Origin: Megaustenia siamemsis
Taxonomy: Eukaryota > Mollusca > Gastropoda > Stylommatophora > Ariophantidae
Direction: 5' to 3'
Assembly (NCBI GenBank): GCA_032433765.1
Contig: JAVIAB010000073.1
Span: forward strand, 55,417,565-55,481,564
Length of the DNA: 64,000 nt
Part shown: positions 46,901-58,039 of the stretch, piece by piece
Layout of the letters: each line of letters opens with the position of its first letter
Position numbering within the stretch: position 1 is the stretch's first letter
Position numbers and translations under genes: made by a program
Notes under the pieces: model-generated
What the model saw: the letters and a program-made list of their open reading frames with translations, nothing else
Databases searched by the model: none
Told to the model about the DNA's origin: nothing

Positions 46901-47339
46901 AGAAAGATTTATGAACTCCAACGTACTGTCATTAAAACTCATGACCAACAACCTTATTGTGTAAGAAACCTCAGCAAAATAACAGAGATCTGTAGAGAGG
47001 CACGTTAGGTAGGCTGCGCTCCTCAGAGTGGTAACAGTTTAGCACCACACACACGCACAAGCATACACACAAGCACACTACAGACAACTTTCTATTTCTC
47101 ACACAATAAGCATACTCCTTACATCTGTTTGTTTTCATCTCAAAGTGGAATTTTAGTTACAATTTAGGAAATTTGACATCGTTTATAGAAGAAGATATCC
47201 TGAATTTAGTAAGTTCTGTTCATTCTAGAATTGGTAATCTATGAAAGCGGTATCAACTTAGTACATAACACACAACATACGTTTCTAGTTAAAGTAACAA
47301 TGGATGCCTCAAAGACACTTTAGTAATTAATGATCGTAA
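46901..47339. other. Unassigned DNA
   Basis: Imperfect ACACACGCACAAGC simple repeat at 47043-47085; nothing else. Confidence 0.5.
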
Positions 47340-47806
47340 CAAAAGAACAATAAAGAGTTCTTAAATGTTATGTAGAGCCAGTCTTAACATGTGGATGTGA
47401 ATTATGGACAATATGACAACAGACAATAAAATCACTGGAGTCTGTAGAAATGTGGTTTTACAGAAGAACATTGAGAATACCATGGACAGCTAAGAAGAGG
47501 AATGAAAATGTTCTGAAAGAGGTCAAAGCAAAAAGAGAGCTAATTTCCAATATTAGGAAGAAACAATTATAATTTTTTGGCCATGTAAGGAGAAGAGAAC
47601 AACTGGAATATATTGTAACAACTGGAAAGATTGAGGGACGAAGAGAAAGAAGGAATCAAAGAGAAAAAAAACCAAACAGCTTAAGAGAATGGCTTGGCAG
47701 AAGGTCAACAACAGAAATGATAAATAACTATCGAGATCGAGAGTTGTGGAGAGACATGATCACCTACGCCAGCAGGCCCGGTGCTTGATGATGATGATGA
47801 ACAAAA
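47340..47806 (+). mobile_element. Non-LTR retrotransposon 3' part (family A, copy 5)
   Basis: SLKCYVEPVLTCGCELWTI-like text (47355-47410), VEMWFYRRTLRIPWTAKK, AKRELISNIRKKQL, MINNYRDRELWRDMITYASR, ending in GATGATGATGAAC. 5'-truncated; a few frameshifts and stops. Confidence 0.82.
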
Positions 47807-48684
47807 GAATCAAAGATTAACAAATCTGATAGTTTCAGGAGATGCAATATTCTATTTTTAAACTACAAGTGTTTTCCTATTTTTAAACTACAAAATATTT
47901 TACATTTTAAGATACATCTTCTTCTGATCTATGTATAATCAAAGCAGCATATGTGTTTTGTCTTCCTGGAAAGATATAAATGAGCAAATCAACGAAAGTA
48001 GCAGTGACAGACATCTTGAGCCTTTAACAACTTGTAACAGTATCTTCATTGGGTATTAGGATTATAAGCGAAGTGTCGGGTTTGCTAACGAGTGAGACAC
48101 ACTGTATTTAATATCAGACTTAATTAAATAAACACGCCGAGTCGCAGGAAAGGCGAGCCAATAAGCGCAAGTAATAATACAGAAGTATATTACTTATATA
48201 TTACAACTTTAAATATGAATAGCGGAACAAGTCAGAACATTCCGACCCATGTCTCCATGTCTCTTGTGTATTATTATCTTTGCTTAAGTGTATCTTTCTG
48301 GTTATCATTATCTATATATTTTAAATTGTTGTCGTCTTATTGAATATATTAATTGATACCTTGACTCGGTCTATTTATCTTTCTCTATGTCGCCAGTTTG
48401 CCCCGCAGCCTGAGGTTTTCATTTCATATTCTTCGTTGCACGTTAACTCGTTATCTTCTCCCGCTCTCTTCATACTCTTCCTCTTTCTCTACCTCTTTTG
48501 TCTTCTTTTTCTCCTCCTTGCCATTATTCTTCTTCTTCGCATCCTCCTTCTTCACCCTCCCATACTCCTGTGGGTCATCGGGACGTTATCGACACTGCTC
48601 ATAAACCTTCTCTATATATCTCGATTTTAAATTATTGTTTTGTACTCTGCGAAATCGAGGCCTATCCATCCTACTTGCGTGTGT
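47807..48684. other. Unassigned DNA
   Basis: A CT-rich stretch at 48440-48560 creates Leu/Ser-rich open frames. No gene recognised. Confidence 0.5.
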
Positions 48685-49180
48685 GTTATGACATTACACG
48701 TAATGACTATTATAATCTTCCTTATATCTATTGTGTGTGTTATGACATTACACGTAATGACTGTTATGTTCTTCCTTATTCCTATTGTGTGTGTTATGAC
48801 ATTACATGTAATGACTGTGATGTTCTTCCTTATACCTATTGTGCGTGTTATCCCATTTCACGTAATTATTTATTTGATCTGCCTATACATATTGTGTGTG
48901 TTATGACATTACACGTAATTATTACGATGTTCTTCCTTATATCTATTGTGTGTGTTATGACATTACACGTAATTATTGTGATGTTCTTCCTTATATCTAT
49001 TGTGTGTGTTATGACATTACACGTAATTATTGTGATGTTCTTCCTTATATCTATTGTGTGTGTTATGGCATTACACGTAATTATTGTGATGTTCTTCCTT
49101 ACACCTATTGTGTGTGTTATTACATTACACGTAACGACTGTGATGTTTTTCCTTATACCTCTTGTGTGTGTATTACATTC
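48685..49180. repeat. Minisatellite, 54-bp unit x ~9
   Basis: Unit TTATGACATTACACGTAATT + ATTGTGATGTTCTTCCTTAT + ATCTATTGTGTGTG. Each unit contains the palindrome ATTACACGTAAT (ATTACGTGTAAT on the other strand). Open in several frames because 54 is a multiple of three. Confidence 0.96.
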
Positions 49181-49513
49181 CCAGAAGTCCACGCTTGTCC
49201 CGGCGAACAACAAAAAGCGCAGTCATTGTTGACCTAGGCTTGTGATCGATCTGGTATGGAATCAGAGAGTTTATTTATCACTTGTGTCTAACAGTGTCGT
49301 GGAGAGGCCAAACAATTACTAGGACGATTGCGACTACTACCGAATGACACATCTACCATTAACATCAGACGGTGTATGTCGGGGGATTCTCCACGTGATT
49401 AGTGAAATCAAAGTACTAACTTTATAGCGTCGGAACTTCGTTCTCATTTGTGTTGTCCACTTGTCACGTGACGCTTTAACCATATTGGTTTTTTTTCTAT
49501 TCTATCTCTCTTC

Positions 49514-49544
<31 letters not shown>

Positions 49545-50067
49545 TCTCTCTGCATATGTATATACATATTTTTTTCATATTATCTAGAGATATTATGGCC
49601 GCTTGGTGAAAGCAGTCGCCACGACGTGTGAGACTTTATATGCGTGAGGATTTATATTTCATCCCCCATAGAAAAAATCACACCGAATGCCCGCTTTTCA
49701 GCCAGCGACACAAGGAAAGCGACTACACTAGTAGAAAAGTGTAGCAATTATCTCTAGAAATGAAATCCTCTGTCTGCAATCACGGAGTCTAGACCCCAAC
49801 TAGCACTACTCGTTGGCTGCTCCTGTACCACCATCTACCATGAAAATCGGTTTCATCCTGTGTAAATATGTATGACATATATTTCTTTATTATGCGATGT
49901 AGCTAGACATTATTCATTGTTGTTATTGTTGGCATTATAACACACACACCTCCCCCCCCCCCCAAGTGCTCACTCGCCCTCCCTAGATGACAGCGTGTCT
50001 GAACACTGATCGTTTCAAGAACACGCTGGTTTGGTACGGAGACAAATAATAATAAATGAATATTATT
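49181..50067. other. Unassigned DNA with (CT)n and a poly-C block
   Basis: (CT)n at about 49505-49552 and a run of C at 49952-49963. No gene recognised. Confidence 0.5.
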
Positions 50068-50275
50068 ATAGAGGGAAACTTCCGAGGCGATAATCCGCGA
50101 ATCAATTCAGAGGAAGGGGTATGTTTACAGCACTCGGAAAAAATGACAAATAATCAACAACAGAAAAAAATAAGGACCAAAGCAGGATCGAACCCGTACT
50201 CAGTGGCACAGCGCTTTGCCACGAAAAGCCAAATGCTAGGGAACACTGCCACTCAGCTAACTAAAAAATTAGCTA
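50068..50275 (-). mobile_element. SINE-D (copy 2, reverse orientation)
   Basis: Reverse complement shares with 11685-11912 the A-box region TTAGCTGAGTGGCAGTGTTC, B box GGGTTCGATCCTG (complement near 50185), and the body TTTCTGTTGTTG / TTTGTCATTTTTTCCGAGTG. Together the two copies define the family. Confidence 0.75.
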
Positions 50276-50447
50276 TCGTGAACAATATCTTTTCGCGCAG
50301 GTTTTCTCATAACGCTAGGATAACGCTGCGGTCACAGCTCGGAAATACATCGTGTATCTGTATTTTTTCCTGTTAAGACAAGTATTACCTTGCCCCCATG
50401 AGACTGTCGTTACTACTTGGTAAACATTGCAATCGCAATGTTTACAG

Positions 50448-50805
50448 CTTGTTTGATATAATCATATACTGTAGTTTGTTTACTTTAATCATTTACTGTA
50501 GCGTATTTGATTCAATCATTTACTGTAGTTTGTTTGATCTAATCATTTACCGTAGCTTCTGTGATTTAAGCATATACGGTAGCGAATTTCATCAAAACAT
50601 TTACTGCCGTTTGTTTGGTATAATCATTTACTGTAGCGTATTTACTTTAATCATTTACTGTAGCGTGTTAACTTTAATAATTTACTGTAGCGTATTTGAT
50701 TCAATCATTTACTGTAGTTTGTTGATTTAATCATTTACTGTGGTTTGTTGATTTAATCATTTACCGTAGTTTGTTTGATTTAAGCATATACTGTAGCGTA
50801 TTTAC
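50448..50805. repeat. Minisatellite, ~27-bp unit x ~13
   Basis: Unit CTGTAGTTTGTTTGATTTAA + TCATTTA with GTAGCGTATTT variants. Open on the plus strand for 110 codons as a nine-residue period. Confidence 0.95.
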
Positions 50806-51477
50806 ATAACTGGATAATTGTTGTGATAGAACTGGATAATTTGTGTGATAACAAATGGGAAATAGGTTGAGAACAAGTGCGGCTCTTGACACTGAGGTGT
50901 AATTAGGTTAATTGCCATTTTGTTGATTTATGTACATGAAGGTAAACAGTGATTGCAGTTTTGTCCTATCTGTTGGATACTGATGACCAGACATTTCTGG
51001 TATTTCAAAGGACAGGTAACGTTGACGGTAGTCTATTGGAGCAAATTGAATGTGGGTGAGAGATAGAAAGGAGGGATAGAGAAGACGTGAAAAGAAAGAC
51101 GAAAGAAAAACAAATCGGAAACAAGAAATATGTAGGGAAAGAGAGATAAATAAAATATATGAAACAGCAATAGCGTATGTAATGTAGGCATATAACAATT
51201 ATCAATGTTGACGTGAAGATGAAAATTAGACAGATCGAAATAAAGAAAAAAGGAGCGTGAGACAGAGAAAGAGGGTAATGAATGAAGAAAGAAAAAGACA
51301 TGCAAAGAGATGGAGTGAGAGGGAAACAGACATCAGCAGTGACTCATCAACACGTGGGGGGGGAACAACAGAGTACTGTGATCATCCTGACATTTCCTAG
51401 TAATTTGTGATTGATTATATCAAAGTGTACAAGTATTCTCCATGGGCATGGGGACACGGAGGTTGAAGTAGGAAATA
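50806..51477. other. Unassigned DNA, GA-rich segment
   Basis: 51040-51320 is purine-rich (AGAAAGA), giving Phe/Ser-rich minus-strand frames. No gene. Confidence 0.5.
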
Positions 51478-52075
51478 TATCATCATCAAGTACCGGGTCT
51501 AGTGGTGTAGGTGATCATGTCTCTCCACAACTTTCGATCTCGGCAGCTATTTATCATTTCTGTTGTTGACCTTCTGCCAAGCGATTCTCTTAAGCTGTCT
51601 GTTATTTTTTCTCTTTGCTTCCCTCTATCTCTTCGTCCCTCAATTTTTCCAGTTGTTCTCTTCTCATTACATGGCCAAAAAATGATGATTGTCTCTTCCT
51701 AACATTGGAAATTAGCTCTCTTTTTGCTTTGACCTCTCTCAGAACATCTTCATTACTCTTCTTAACTGTCCATGGTATTCTCAACATTCTTCTGTAAAAC
51801 CACATTTCTACAGACTCCAGTGATTTTATTGTCTGTTGTCCTATCCTCCATGACTCGCATCCATATGTTAAGACTGGCTCTACGTAACATTTAAGAACTC
51901 TTTTTCTTTTTTCTATTGTCAAAAATGGATTGCATAGTATTTTCCTCATTTTTTTTGGAAAGCTGCTTTTGCCTGAGCCATTCTGCATCTCACCTCTTTT
52001 GAACATCTTCCATTTGAGGAAAACAAAGTTCCCAAATATTTAAATTCATTTAACTGTTTTAATATTGTAGGAAAT
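51478..52075 (-). mobile_element. Non-LTR retrotransposon 3' part (family A, copy 6), best family A frame
   Basis: The minus-strand frame at 51602-52006 is intact for 134 codons: GSGKSSFPKKMRKILCNPFL, KRVLKCYVEPVLTYGCESWR, VEMWFYRRMLRIPWTVKKSN, AKRELISNVRKRQSSFFGHV, MRREQLEKLRDEEIEG. The last ~40 codons lie in another frame to the ATGATGATATA tail at 51478. 5'-truncated at about 52075. Confidence 0.85.
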
Positions 52076-52132
52076 ATATGCAACACAGTAATAGACTAAT
52101 GAAATAATAAAGATGCAGTATAATAAAAGACA

Positions 52133-52380
52133 GGGAGCCACGATAGCTCAGTGGTTAGTTAACTGGACTACAAAGAAGTAGAGGTCGGGTTCGATCCAGG
52201 TTCACCCAGCCTTAAATGGGTACCGGATTTTTTCTGGAAAAGTAAAGCGACACGGGCGTAAAACAGACAACATTACCCCCAAAAATCATGTGCTGAAGAT
52301 ACAACTTATGAAGTAACAAATTATTATCACTAACACCATATTCCCTATACGCCACTTGGCGTGACGGGGGCTTTTTACTT
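52133..52380 (+). mobile_element. SINE-A (copy 6) with near-perfect target duplication
   Basis: Head GGGAGCCACGATAGCTCAG; the B-box region GGGTTCGATCC is followed at once by the core, so about 13 bases normally between them are missing. The 3' end is CACTTGGCGTGACGGGGG. Flanks AATAAAAGACA (52122-52132) and AATAAAGGACA (52386-52396) are an 11-bp duplication with one mismatch. Confidence 0.9.
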
Positions 52381-52779
52381 GTTTAAATAAAGGACAACAT
52401 GATCATTGATGCAGAAAGAGCAATATAGTATGTCTGCCTACTCTTAGATATGAACGGGAACTTGAATATTAACAGCAATCAACAAAAAGGAAACGTTATC
52501 ACTTTTGATATGAGATATTTGAGAAAAATTTTGAAGAGATAGCAATCTTGAAGCACAATGTCAAAAGAATTGGTGTAATCATGAATTTCCATGAGAAACA
52601 AAATAATTTAAAATATTCAGCAAGTAAATGCTGTCATCAGAATGCATCACACATTAACAATCAGGACATAGCAATAACGGAATTGTGATAGCGAAGTAGT
52701 GAGTGTGCGAGACTAAATGAAGCTTGTTTACGGTTTAATTCTAAATTGTTTGCGAATTTCTTCTAGATAGACATGACGT

Positions 52780-53009
52780 CTGGGTTCACCCAGCCTCTGA
52801 AATCGTGACTGCATATATTCACCAAACTCAAAATAGGAACTAACAGCCAATGCTACTCTACCCTGAATAACATGACAACAAAACATATTCTACAGGATTG
52901 CCCCCAGTACACAGACATGAGAGGGACAAAGCCCACACCCACCTCCCTGGAAGAGAAACAATACCTGACAATCGAATCACTGAAACAGACAGCTGCCTTC
53001 ATAAAAGAG
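52780..53009 (+). mobile_element. Non-LTR retrotransposon C-terminus, interrupted by the palindromic element
   Basis: Plus-strand frame gives NMTTKHILQDCPQYTDMRG (about 52867-52923), TSLEEKQYLTIESLKQTAAF and IKE, then the palindromic element starts at 53010. Reading resumes at 60043 as KESVVLV and a stop. The TTKHILQDCP motif belongs to the zinc-binding tail of one common LINE type. It is the target into which the 7-kb element inserted. Confidence 0.75.
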
Positions 53010-53532
53010 AGTAGTATACAAGGGTCCATTTGACCCGCATTGTGGTGCTAAATTAACAAAGATATATAGTGTGGTGCGCGGTGCGCCAAATGTACACGAG
53101 AGACAGGGGGAGTTAACCGTAACATTTCGTGTCCGGATGTTGACCTCTACTCTCGGTGACCCCGGAAGTGACCTGTTTATGTCTGGTGTATGCTGACTTT
53201 GGAGTTCTTGATGTACTTGATCAATAGTGATATGTTAGTAGATTATACAACATCAATGAAAAACATTAAATATAAAACAAAAGACAAAAGATATATTTTA
53301 TTGTTTTATTATCTCAATAGGTGTATAACATACATTGATATTATATATCATTACAAACATATTCAGTACATTCAGTAAATAGATAGTACAAGGATAACAT
53401 TTATTTATAGCTATGTAGTTGGGTGTCTGCTTAGCGTTGTACCATAAATGAAGCATAAGGGGTGAAACAGTTAGAGATTCTCGGTTAGTCTAAGCTGGTA
53501 GTGTAAATATGTTCCTCGGTGTTAGTGGTTCG

Positions 53533-53537
<5 letters not shown>

Positions 53538-53576
<39 letters not shown>

Positions 53577-53674
53577 CTCTCTCTCTCTCTCTCTCTCTAC
53601 TATTCCAGCCTAGATTTCCCTCCATTGAAACACTTACTCATTCTCTCCATTTATCCCTATCATCTCGCCTTCCT

Positions 53675-53705
<31 letters not shown>

Positions 53706-53934
53706 TTCTCCCCTAGCCGCTCTTAGACTTCTAACCTATCAGTCCACCCTCCGCCTCTCCCTTTAGCTCCCCCACCCTCCCTCATATTTTTAGCGTCCCT
53801 CCTATTGTAACACTTGATTATTCTCACCATTTATACCTAGCATCGCGCCTTCTTTCTCATAGACTTCTCTCTCTCGCACGCTCTCTCTCTTCTAACCCCT
53901 ACTAGACTTCTCTCCTACCATTCCACCTTTCTTC

Positions 53935-53998
<64 letters not shown>
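53538..53998. repeat. CT microsatellites in the left arm
   Basis: Three (CT)n blocks separated by CT-rich unique sequence with AGACTTCT phrases; mirrored as (GA)n blocks at 59033-59220 and 59375-59517 in the right arm. Lengths differ between arms. Confidence 0.93.
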
Positions 53999-54989
53999 AC
54001 CTCGCCTAGCGTTCTGCCTTCATGCGTATTTTTACCTTACCGCCAGTGTAACACATTAATAACATTGAATATCAATTACACAAAGACTTGAAATATCTAC
54101 TTTTTAAAGAACCAATAAGATAAACATATGAAAAACGAAGGAATAATACACTCGACAAGGCTTAACATACGTACTTTATACACATCACCATTAATACAAC
54201 TGAAATTCCATTAATGATAACCTATCACATCGTTATGAGCTAAGAGAAAAACAGAAAAAAAAAATTCAACTTACACCGTAAAATATTCCACTACAACACA
54301 GACCGCTAGACTGACCAGTACTATGAAAATAAACGTCCGTGAATCAAGCACGCTTATAACACGAAGTCTCACATCCGACTAGTTTAAATATAATCTGGTA
54401 AATAAAAGTTAGACGACACTATTCCACCCTCGACTAACATCTAGGTTAACCAATCAGAGAAGAAGATTTCTATCGGACACCCATCAACGAAATGACTGAC
54501 CTCTGGATTAACTAATCAGAGAAGAGGATTACTGTTATCGTGATAACTGGCCTCATTTTCAACTTGAAGTGCTGTCGAGTATGATGCATGGGTTACTTTA
54601 AATCGATTCGGCCCCTGATACAATCCACCTAGCGGGTCAATGGTGGGGGAAATAATACAAGTGGCTGGTTACTTGAACGCGTTTTGACCCATGATGCAAT
54701 ACCAGGAGTTCCATGACAGTTATAAATAGTTGGATACAACGAGCAGAAAGTTATATTCAAGGTCCAAAATGTTAGACCAAATCACTAAGATTTTACCGCC
54801 AGAACACACAAATTTAGGCTCATATTCAAAAAGTCGACCTTAAAACCATACAAATCTACTCCCATACCCATAAAAGTTAGACACATCAAACAGATAATTA
54901 CTTCCAAACTCCAAAAAGTTAGACCAAATCACGCCTCGATCGTTCTCTAACATTGCGGAACTTGTGTCCCTCATATGCTATTTCAAAAG

Positions 54990-55246
54990 TGAGGCAAGGG
55001 CAGAAACCTAGGAGGCAAGGGCAGAAACCTAGGAGGCAAGGTCAGAAACCTAGGAGGCAAGGACAGAAAACTAGGAAGCAAAGGCTGAAAACAAGGAGGC
55101 AAGGGCAGAAACCTAGGAGGCAAGGGCAGAAACCTAAGAGGCAAGGACAGAAACCTAGGAGGCAAGGGCAGAAACCTAGGAGGCAAGGGCAGAAACCTAA
55201 GAGGCAAGGACAGAAAACTAGGAAGCAAAGGCAGAAACCTAGGAGG
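54990..55246. repeat. 21-bp minisatellite in left arm, ~12 units
   Basis: Unit GGCAAGGGCAGAAACCTAGG + A with variants (GACAGAAAACTAGGAAGCAA). It is read as a Lys/Arg/Gln-rich seven-residue period on one strand and Leu/Cys/Phe-rich on the other. It directly follows the end of the DNLCFF frame, replacing whatever coding sequence once came next. Confidence 0.95.
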
Positions 55247-55433
55247 CACCTCGATGGACAGCTAGACAACCGAAGAAGCAGAGATTATCATTGTAAACTT
55301 TAGAATGGGAATCGGTTTGAAGGATATTAATACCTTGATTTGATGCAATGTAGTGTGGGATATCTAGCAGACACCCTATAGGATAATCTTGAAGTTTATA
55401 AACATAAACACTCGTACTGACTAAGGCTTCCAA
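55239..55433 (-). pseudogene. Truncated polymerase-upstream (OTU-like) fragment, left arm
   Basis: 64 codons, identical in amino acid sequence to the frame in the other arm. Contains PIGCLLDIPHYIASNQGI, VYNDNLCFFGCLAVHRG and then a stop where the minisatellite begins. D-N-x-C-F-F-x-C-L-A-x-H is, as I remember it, a conserved block in proteins encoded just ahead of, or fused to, the Polinton protein-primed DNA polymerase, and it looks like the Asp-Asn-x-Cys centre of OTU-type cysteine proteases. The start shown is a TTG; the frame stays open about 20 codons further upstream, so the true start is unknown. Only the N-terminal part survives. Function is inferred, not shown. Confidence 0.5.
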
Positions 55434-55707
55434 GGTGTATTTGGTTGTCTCCCTATTTTTGTCTGCCTAACCTTATATATCACTTTCATTTAATCAATCG
55501 ATAAACGTTTCAAAGTCATTTCTGTTGTTAACTAACAAGGGTTTGTCTAACCCTGTCGCGTTATTTGAGCTTGCGTGAAAGTAACGCAGCCCCTGTGTCT
55601 CTCTATGTCTTAAAACTAGATGATGACTATAATTTTAGATTACACAAATAACACGTGGATACTAAAAAAAAACCAACGTTTCGAAAATAGGTTACTAAAG
55701 TAACATA

Positions 55708-55914
55708 CTATAACATTAAAGATCTAAGATAACACTTACTTTTATGTGTTTGAAGGTACGAGACACATCCATCGTCAACAACTGTAAGCGTATGTCTGAT
55801 TACAAGCTTCTCAGATATATACACTTGAAACCCTAGAGGTGTTACTAAAAATAGAACTGACCTCTGAGGCAATACCGGATGTGTTACTAAAAAGATTTTG
55901 ACGTATGATGGCAA
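55708..55914 (-). pseudogene. Mirrored open frame of unknown kind, left arm
   Basis: 68 codons; equivalent to 57062-57283 in the right arm, from which it differs by a two-codon insertion (HTLTVVDD versus HTVVDD) that keeps the frame. It contains LPQRSVLFLVTPLGFQVY and SYLQTHKSKCYLRSL. I do not recognise it. It lies on the same strand as the DNLCFF frame and upstream of it, so the two could be remnants of one gene. Confidence 0.35.
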
Positions 55915-56020
55915 TTTTATGAGTTTACCTCCTGACCATTTTTGGTGACTACGCCCCTGAATTCGAAGAAAAGCGTAAATTTTCGGTGAACATACCCGAA
56001 CATACTACTTCTCGTGCGGT

Positions 56021-56059
56021 TTTGGCACCGATACTGTACGAAACAGTATCGGTGCCAAA
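56021..56059. other. Perfect 17-bp hairpin in the spacer
   Basis: TTTGGCACCGATACTGT (56021-56037), loop ACGAA, and the exact complement (56043-56059). It sits 37 bp inside the left arm's inner end, between that end and the 135-bp array, and has no counterpart on the right side of the spacer. Confidence 0.95.
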
Positions 56060-56219
56060 TCTATTGTCTTTCGGTGCATGTCCGTGCACTTTTAGTGTGG
56101 GTAAACAACACCACCTACTACTAGCTTTTTGTTGTTTTTTTGTTGGAATTTGATATGTAGGGGTGTCAAATATTATGTGGGAGGTATGCCTTGAGGTTAT
56201 ATTTCAATTTTTTATCAAT

Positions 56220-57060
56220 TTCAGGGGCGTAACCCTCAAAAATGGTAAGAGGGTTACAATTTCAAAAGTGATTTTTAAGTAAATTTTTGGTATGGGGATG
56301 TCTAAAATAAAGTTTTAAGTAAGCCTTCGTGCTAAATTTACGATTTTTATCGATTTCAGGGGCGTAACCCTCAAAAATGTTAAGGGGGTAACAATTTAAA
56401 AAGTGTTTTTTGAGTTAATTTTTGGTGTGGGGATGTCTAAAATAAAGTTTTAGGTAAGCCTACGTCCTAAATTTACGATTTTTATCGATTCCATGGGCGT
56501 AACCCTCAAAAATGGTAAGGGGGTAACAATTTCAAAAGTGATATTTAAGTTAATTTTTGGTGTGGGGATGTCTAAAATAAAGTTTGGGGTATGCCTAGAG
56601 TGAAAATTTACGATTTTTTAAAACCGATTTCATGGGCGTAACCCTCAAAAATGGTCCGGGGGTAAAATCCTAAAAGTGGTTTTTAATGTAAATCTTTGTT
56701 ATGGGGATGTCTAAAATAAAGTTTGGGGTATGCCTACAGTGAAAATTTACGACTTTTACCGATTTCATGGGCGTAATCCTCAAAAACGGTAAGGGGGGTA
56801 ACAATTTCAAAAGTGATTTTTAAGTTAATTTTTGGTGTGGGGATGTCTAAAATAAAGTTTGGGGTATGCCTAGAGTAAAAATTTACGATTTTTATCGATT
56901 CCATAGGCGTAACCCTCAAAAATGATAAGGGGGGTAACAATTTCAAAAGTGATTTTTAAGTAAATTTTTGGTATGGGGATGTCTAAAAAAAAGTTTGGGG
57001 TATGCCTAGAGAGAAAATTTACGCTTTTCGTCGAATTCAGGGGCGTAGTCACCAAAAATG
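56220..57060. repeat. 135-bp tandem array in the spacer, ~6 units
   Basis: Units start GGGGCGTAACCCTCAAAAATGG or a variant at about 56224, 56359, 56495, 56634, 56769, 56905 and a diverged one at 57040 (GGGGCGTAGTCACC). The last unit straddles the inner end of the right arm, and its inverted counterpart is at the inner end of the left arm (about 55930-55984). Thus the palindrome's inner breakpoint lies inside this array. Minus-strand frames through it are a period artefact (135 = 45 codons). Confidence 0.93.
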
Positions 57061-57061
57061 G

Positions 57062-57283
57062 TCAGGAGGTAAACTCATAAAATTGCCATCATACGTCAAA
57101 ATCTTTTTAGTAACACATCCGGTATTGCCTCAGAGGTCAGTTCTATTTTTAGTAACACCTCTAGGGTTTCAAGTGTATATATCTGAGAAGCTTGTAATCA
57201 GACATACAGTTGTTGACGATGGATGTGTCTCGTACCTTCAAACACATAAAAGTAAGTGTTATCTTAGATCTTTACTGTTATAG
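57062..57283 (+). pseudogene. Mirrored open frame of unknown kind, right arm
   Basis: Counterpart of 55708-55914, with HTVVDD and a shorter version of the same peptide. No recognised domain. Being open in both arms despite an indel of exactly two codons hints at past coding constraint, but the sample is small. Confidence 0.35.
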
Positions 57284-57555
57284 TATGTTACTTTAGTAAC
57301 CTATTTTCGAAACGTTGGTTTTTTTAGTATCCACATGTTATTTGTGTAATCTAAAATTATAGTCATCATCTAGTTTTAAGACATAGAGAGACACACGGGC
57401 TGCGTTACTTTCACGCAAGCTCAAATAACGCGACAGGGTTAGACAAACCCTTGTTAGTTAACAACAGAAATGACTTTGAAACGTTTATCGATTGATTAAA
57501 TGAAAGTGATATATTAGGTTATACAGACAAAAATAGGGAGACAACCAAATACACC

Positions 57556-57750
57556 TTGGAAGCCTTAGTCAGTACGAGTGTTTATGTTTATAAACTTCAA
57601 GATTATCCTATAGGGTGTCTGCTAGATATCCCACACTACATTGCATCAAATCAAGGTATTAATATCCTTCAAACCGATTCCCATTCTAAAGTTTACAATG
57701 ATAATCTCTGCTTCTTCGGTTGTCTAGCTGTCCATCGAGGTGCCTCCTAG
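57556..57750 (+). pseudogene. Truncated polymerase-upstream (OTU-like) fragment, right arm
   Basis: Same 64-residue frame as 55239-55433, here on the plus strand, and open upstream to about 57496. It points outward, toward the element's right end, and stops where the minisatellite begins. The upstream DNA contains a GTTAACAACAGAAATGACTT region shared with the left arm. Confidence 0.5.
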
Positions 57751-58039
57751 GTTTCTGCCTTTGCTTCCTAGTTTTCTGTCCTTGCCTCTTAGGTTTCTGC
57801 CCTTGCCTCCTAGGTTTCTGCCCTTGCCTCCTAGGTTTCTGCCCTTGCCTCCTAGGTTTCTGCCCTTGCCTCCTAGGTTTCTGTCCTTGCCTCTTAGGTT
57901 TCTGCCCTTGCCTCCTAGGTTTCTGCCCTTGCCTCCTTGTTATCAGCCTTTGCTTCCTAGTTTTCTGTCCTTGCCTCCTAGGTTTCTGACCTTGCCTCCT
58001 AGGTTTCTGCCCTTGCCTCCTAGGTTTCTGCCCTTGCCT
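57740..58039. repeat. 21-bp minisatellite in right arm, ~14 units
   Basis: Same unit as the left arm in reverse orientation, with two more copies. The internal order of variant units is otherwise the same, so the array was present before the arms were copied and later changed by whole units. Confidence 0.95.

Larger units (their letters stand above)
53010..55984 (+). repeat. Left arm of palindromic element
   Basis: 2975 bp, ordered from outside in: AG terminus, AT-rich stretch with a 62-codon frame (53190-53378), three CT microsatellite blocks (53537-53600, 53676-53710, 53933-53998), unique sequence, the 21-bp minisatellite (54990-55246), the DNLCFF frame on the minus strand (55239-55433), a second mirrored frame on the minus strand (55708-55914), and an inner end within one inverted 135-bp unit (about 55930-55984). 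Every landmark recurs in reverse in the right arm. Confidence 0.95.

Noticed and set aside
48685..49180. Transmembrane-like protein from the Val/Ile/Phe-rich frame
   Set aside because: 54-bp minisatellite read in frame; hydrophobicity is a by-product of T-rich units.
56734..57055. Small proteins in the element's spacer
   Set aside because: The frames follow the 135-bp tandem period (45 codons) and are not shared outside the array.
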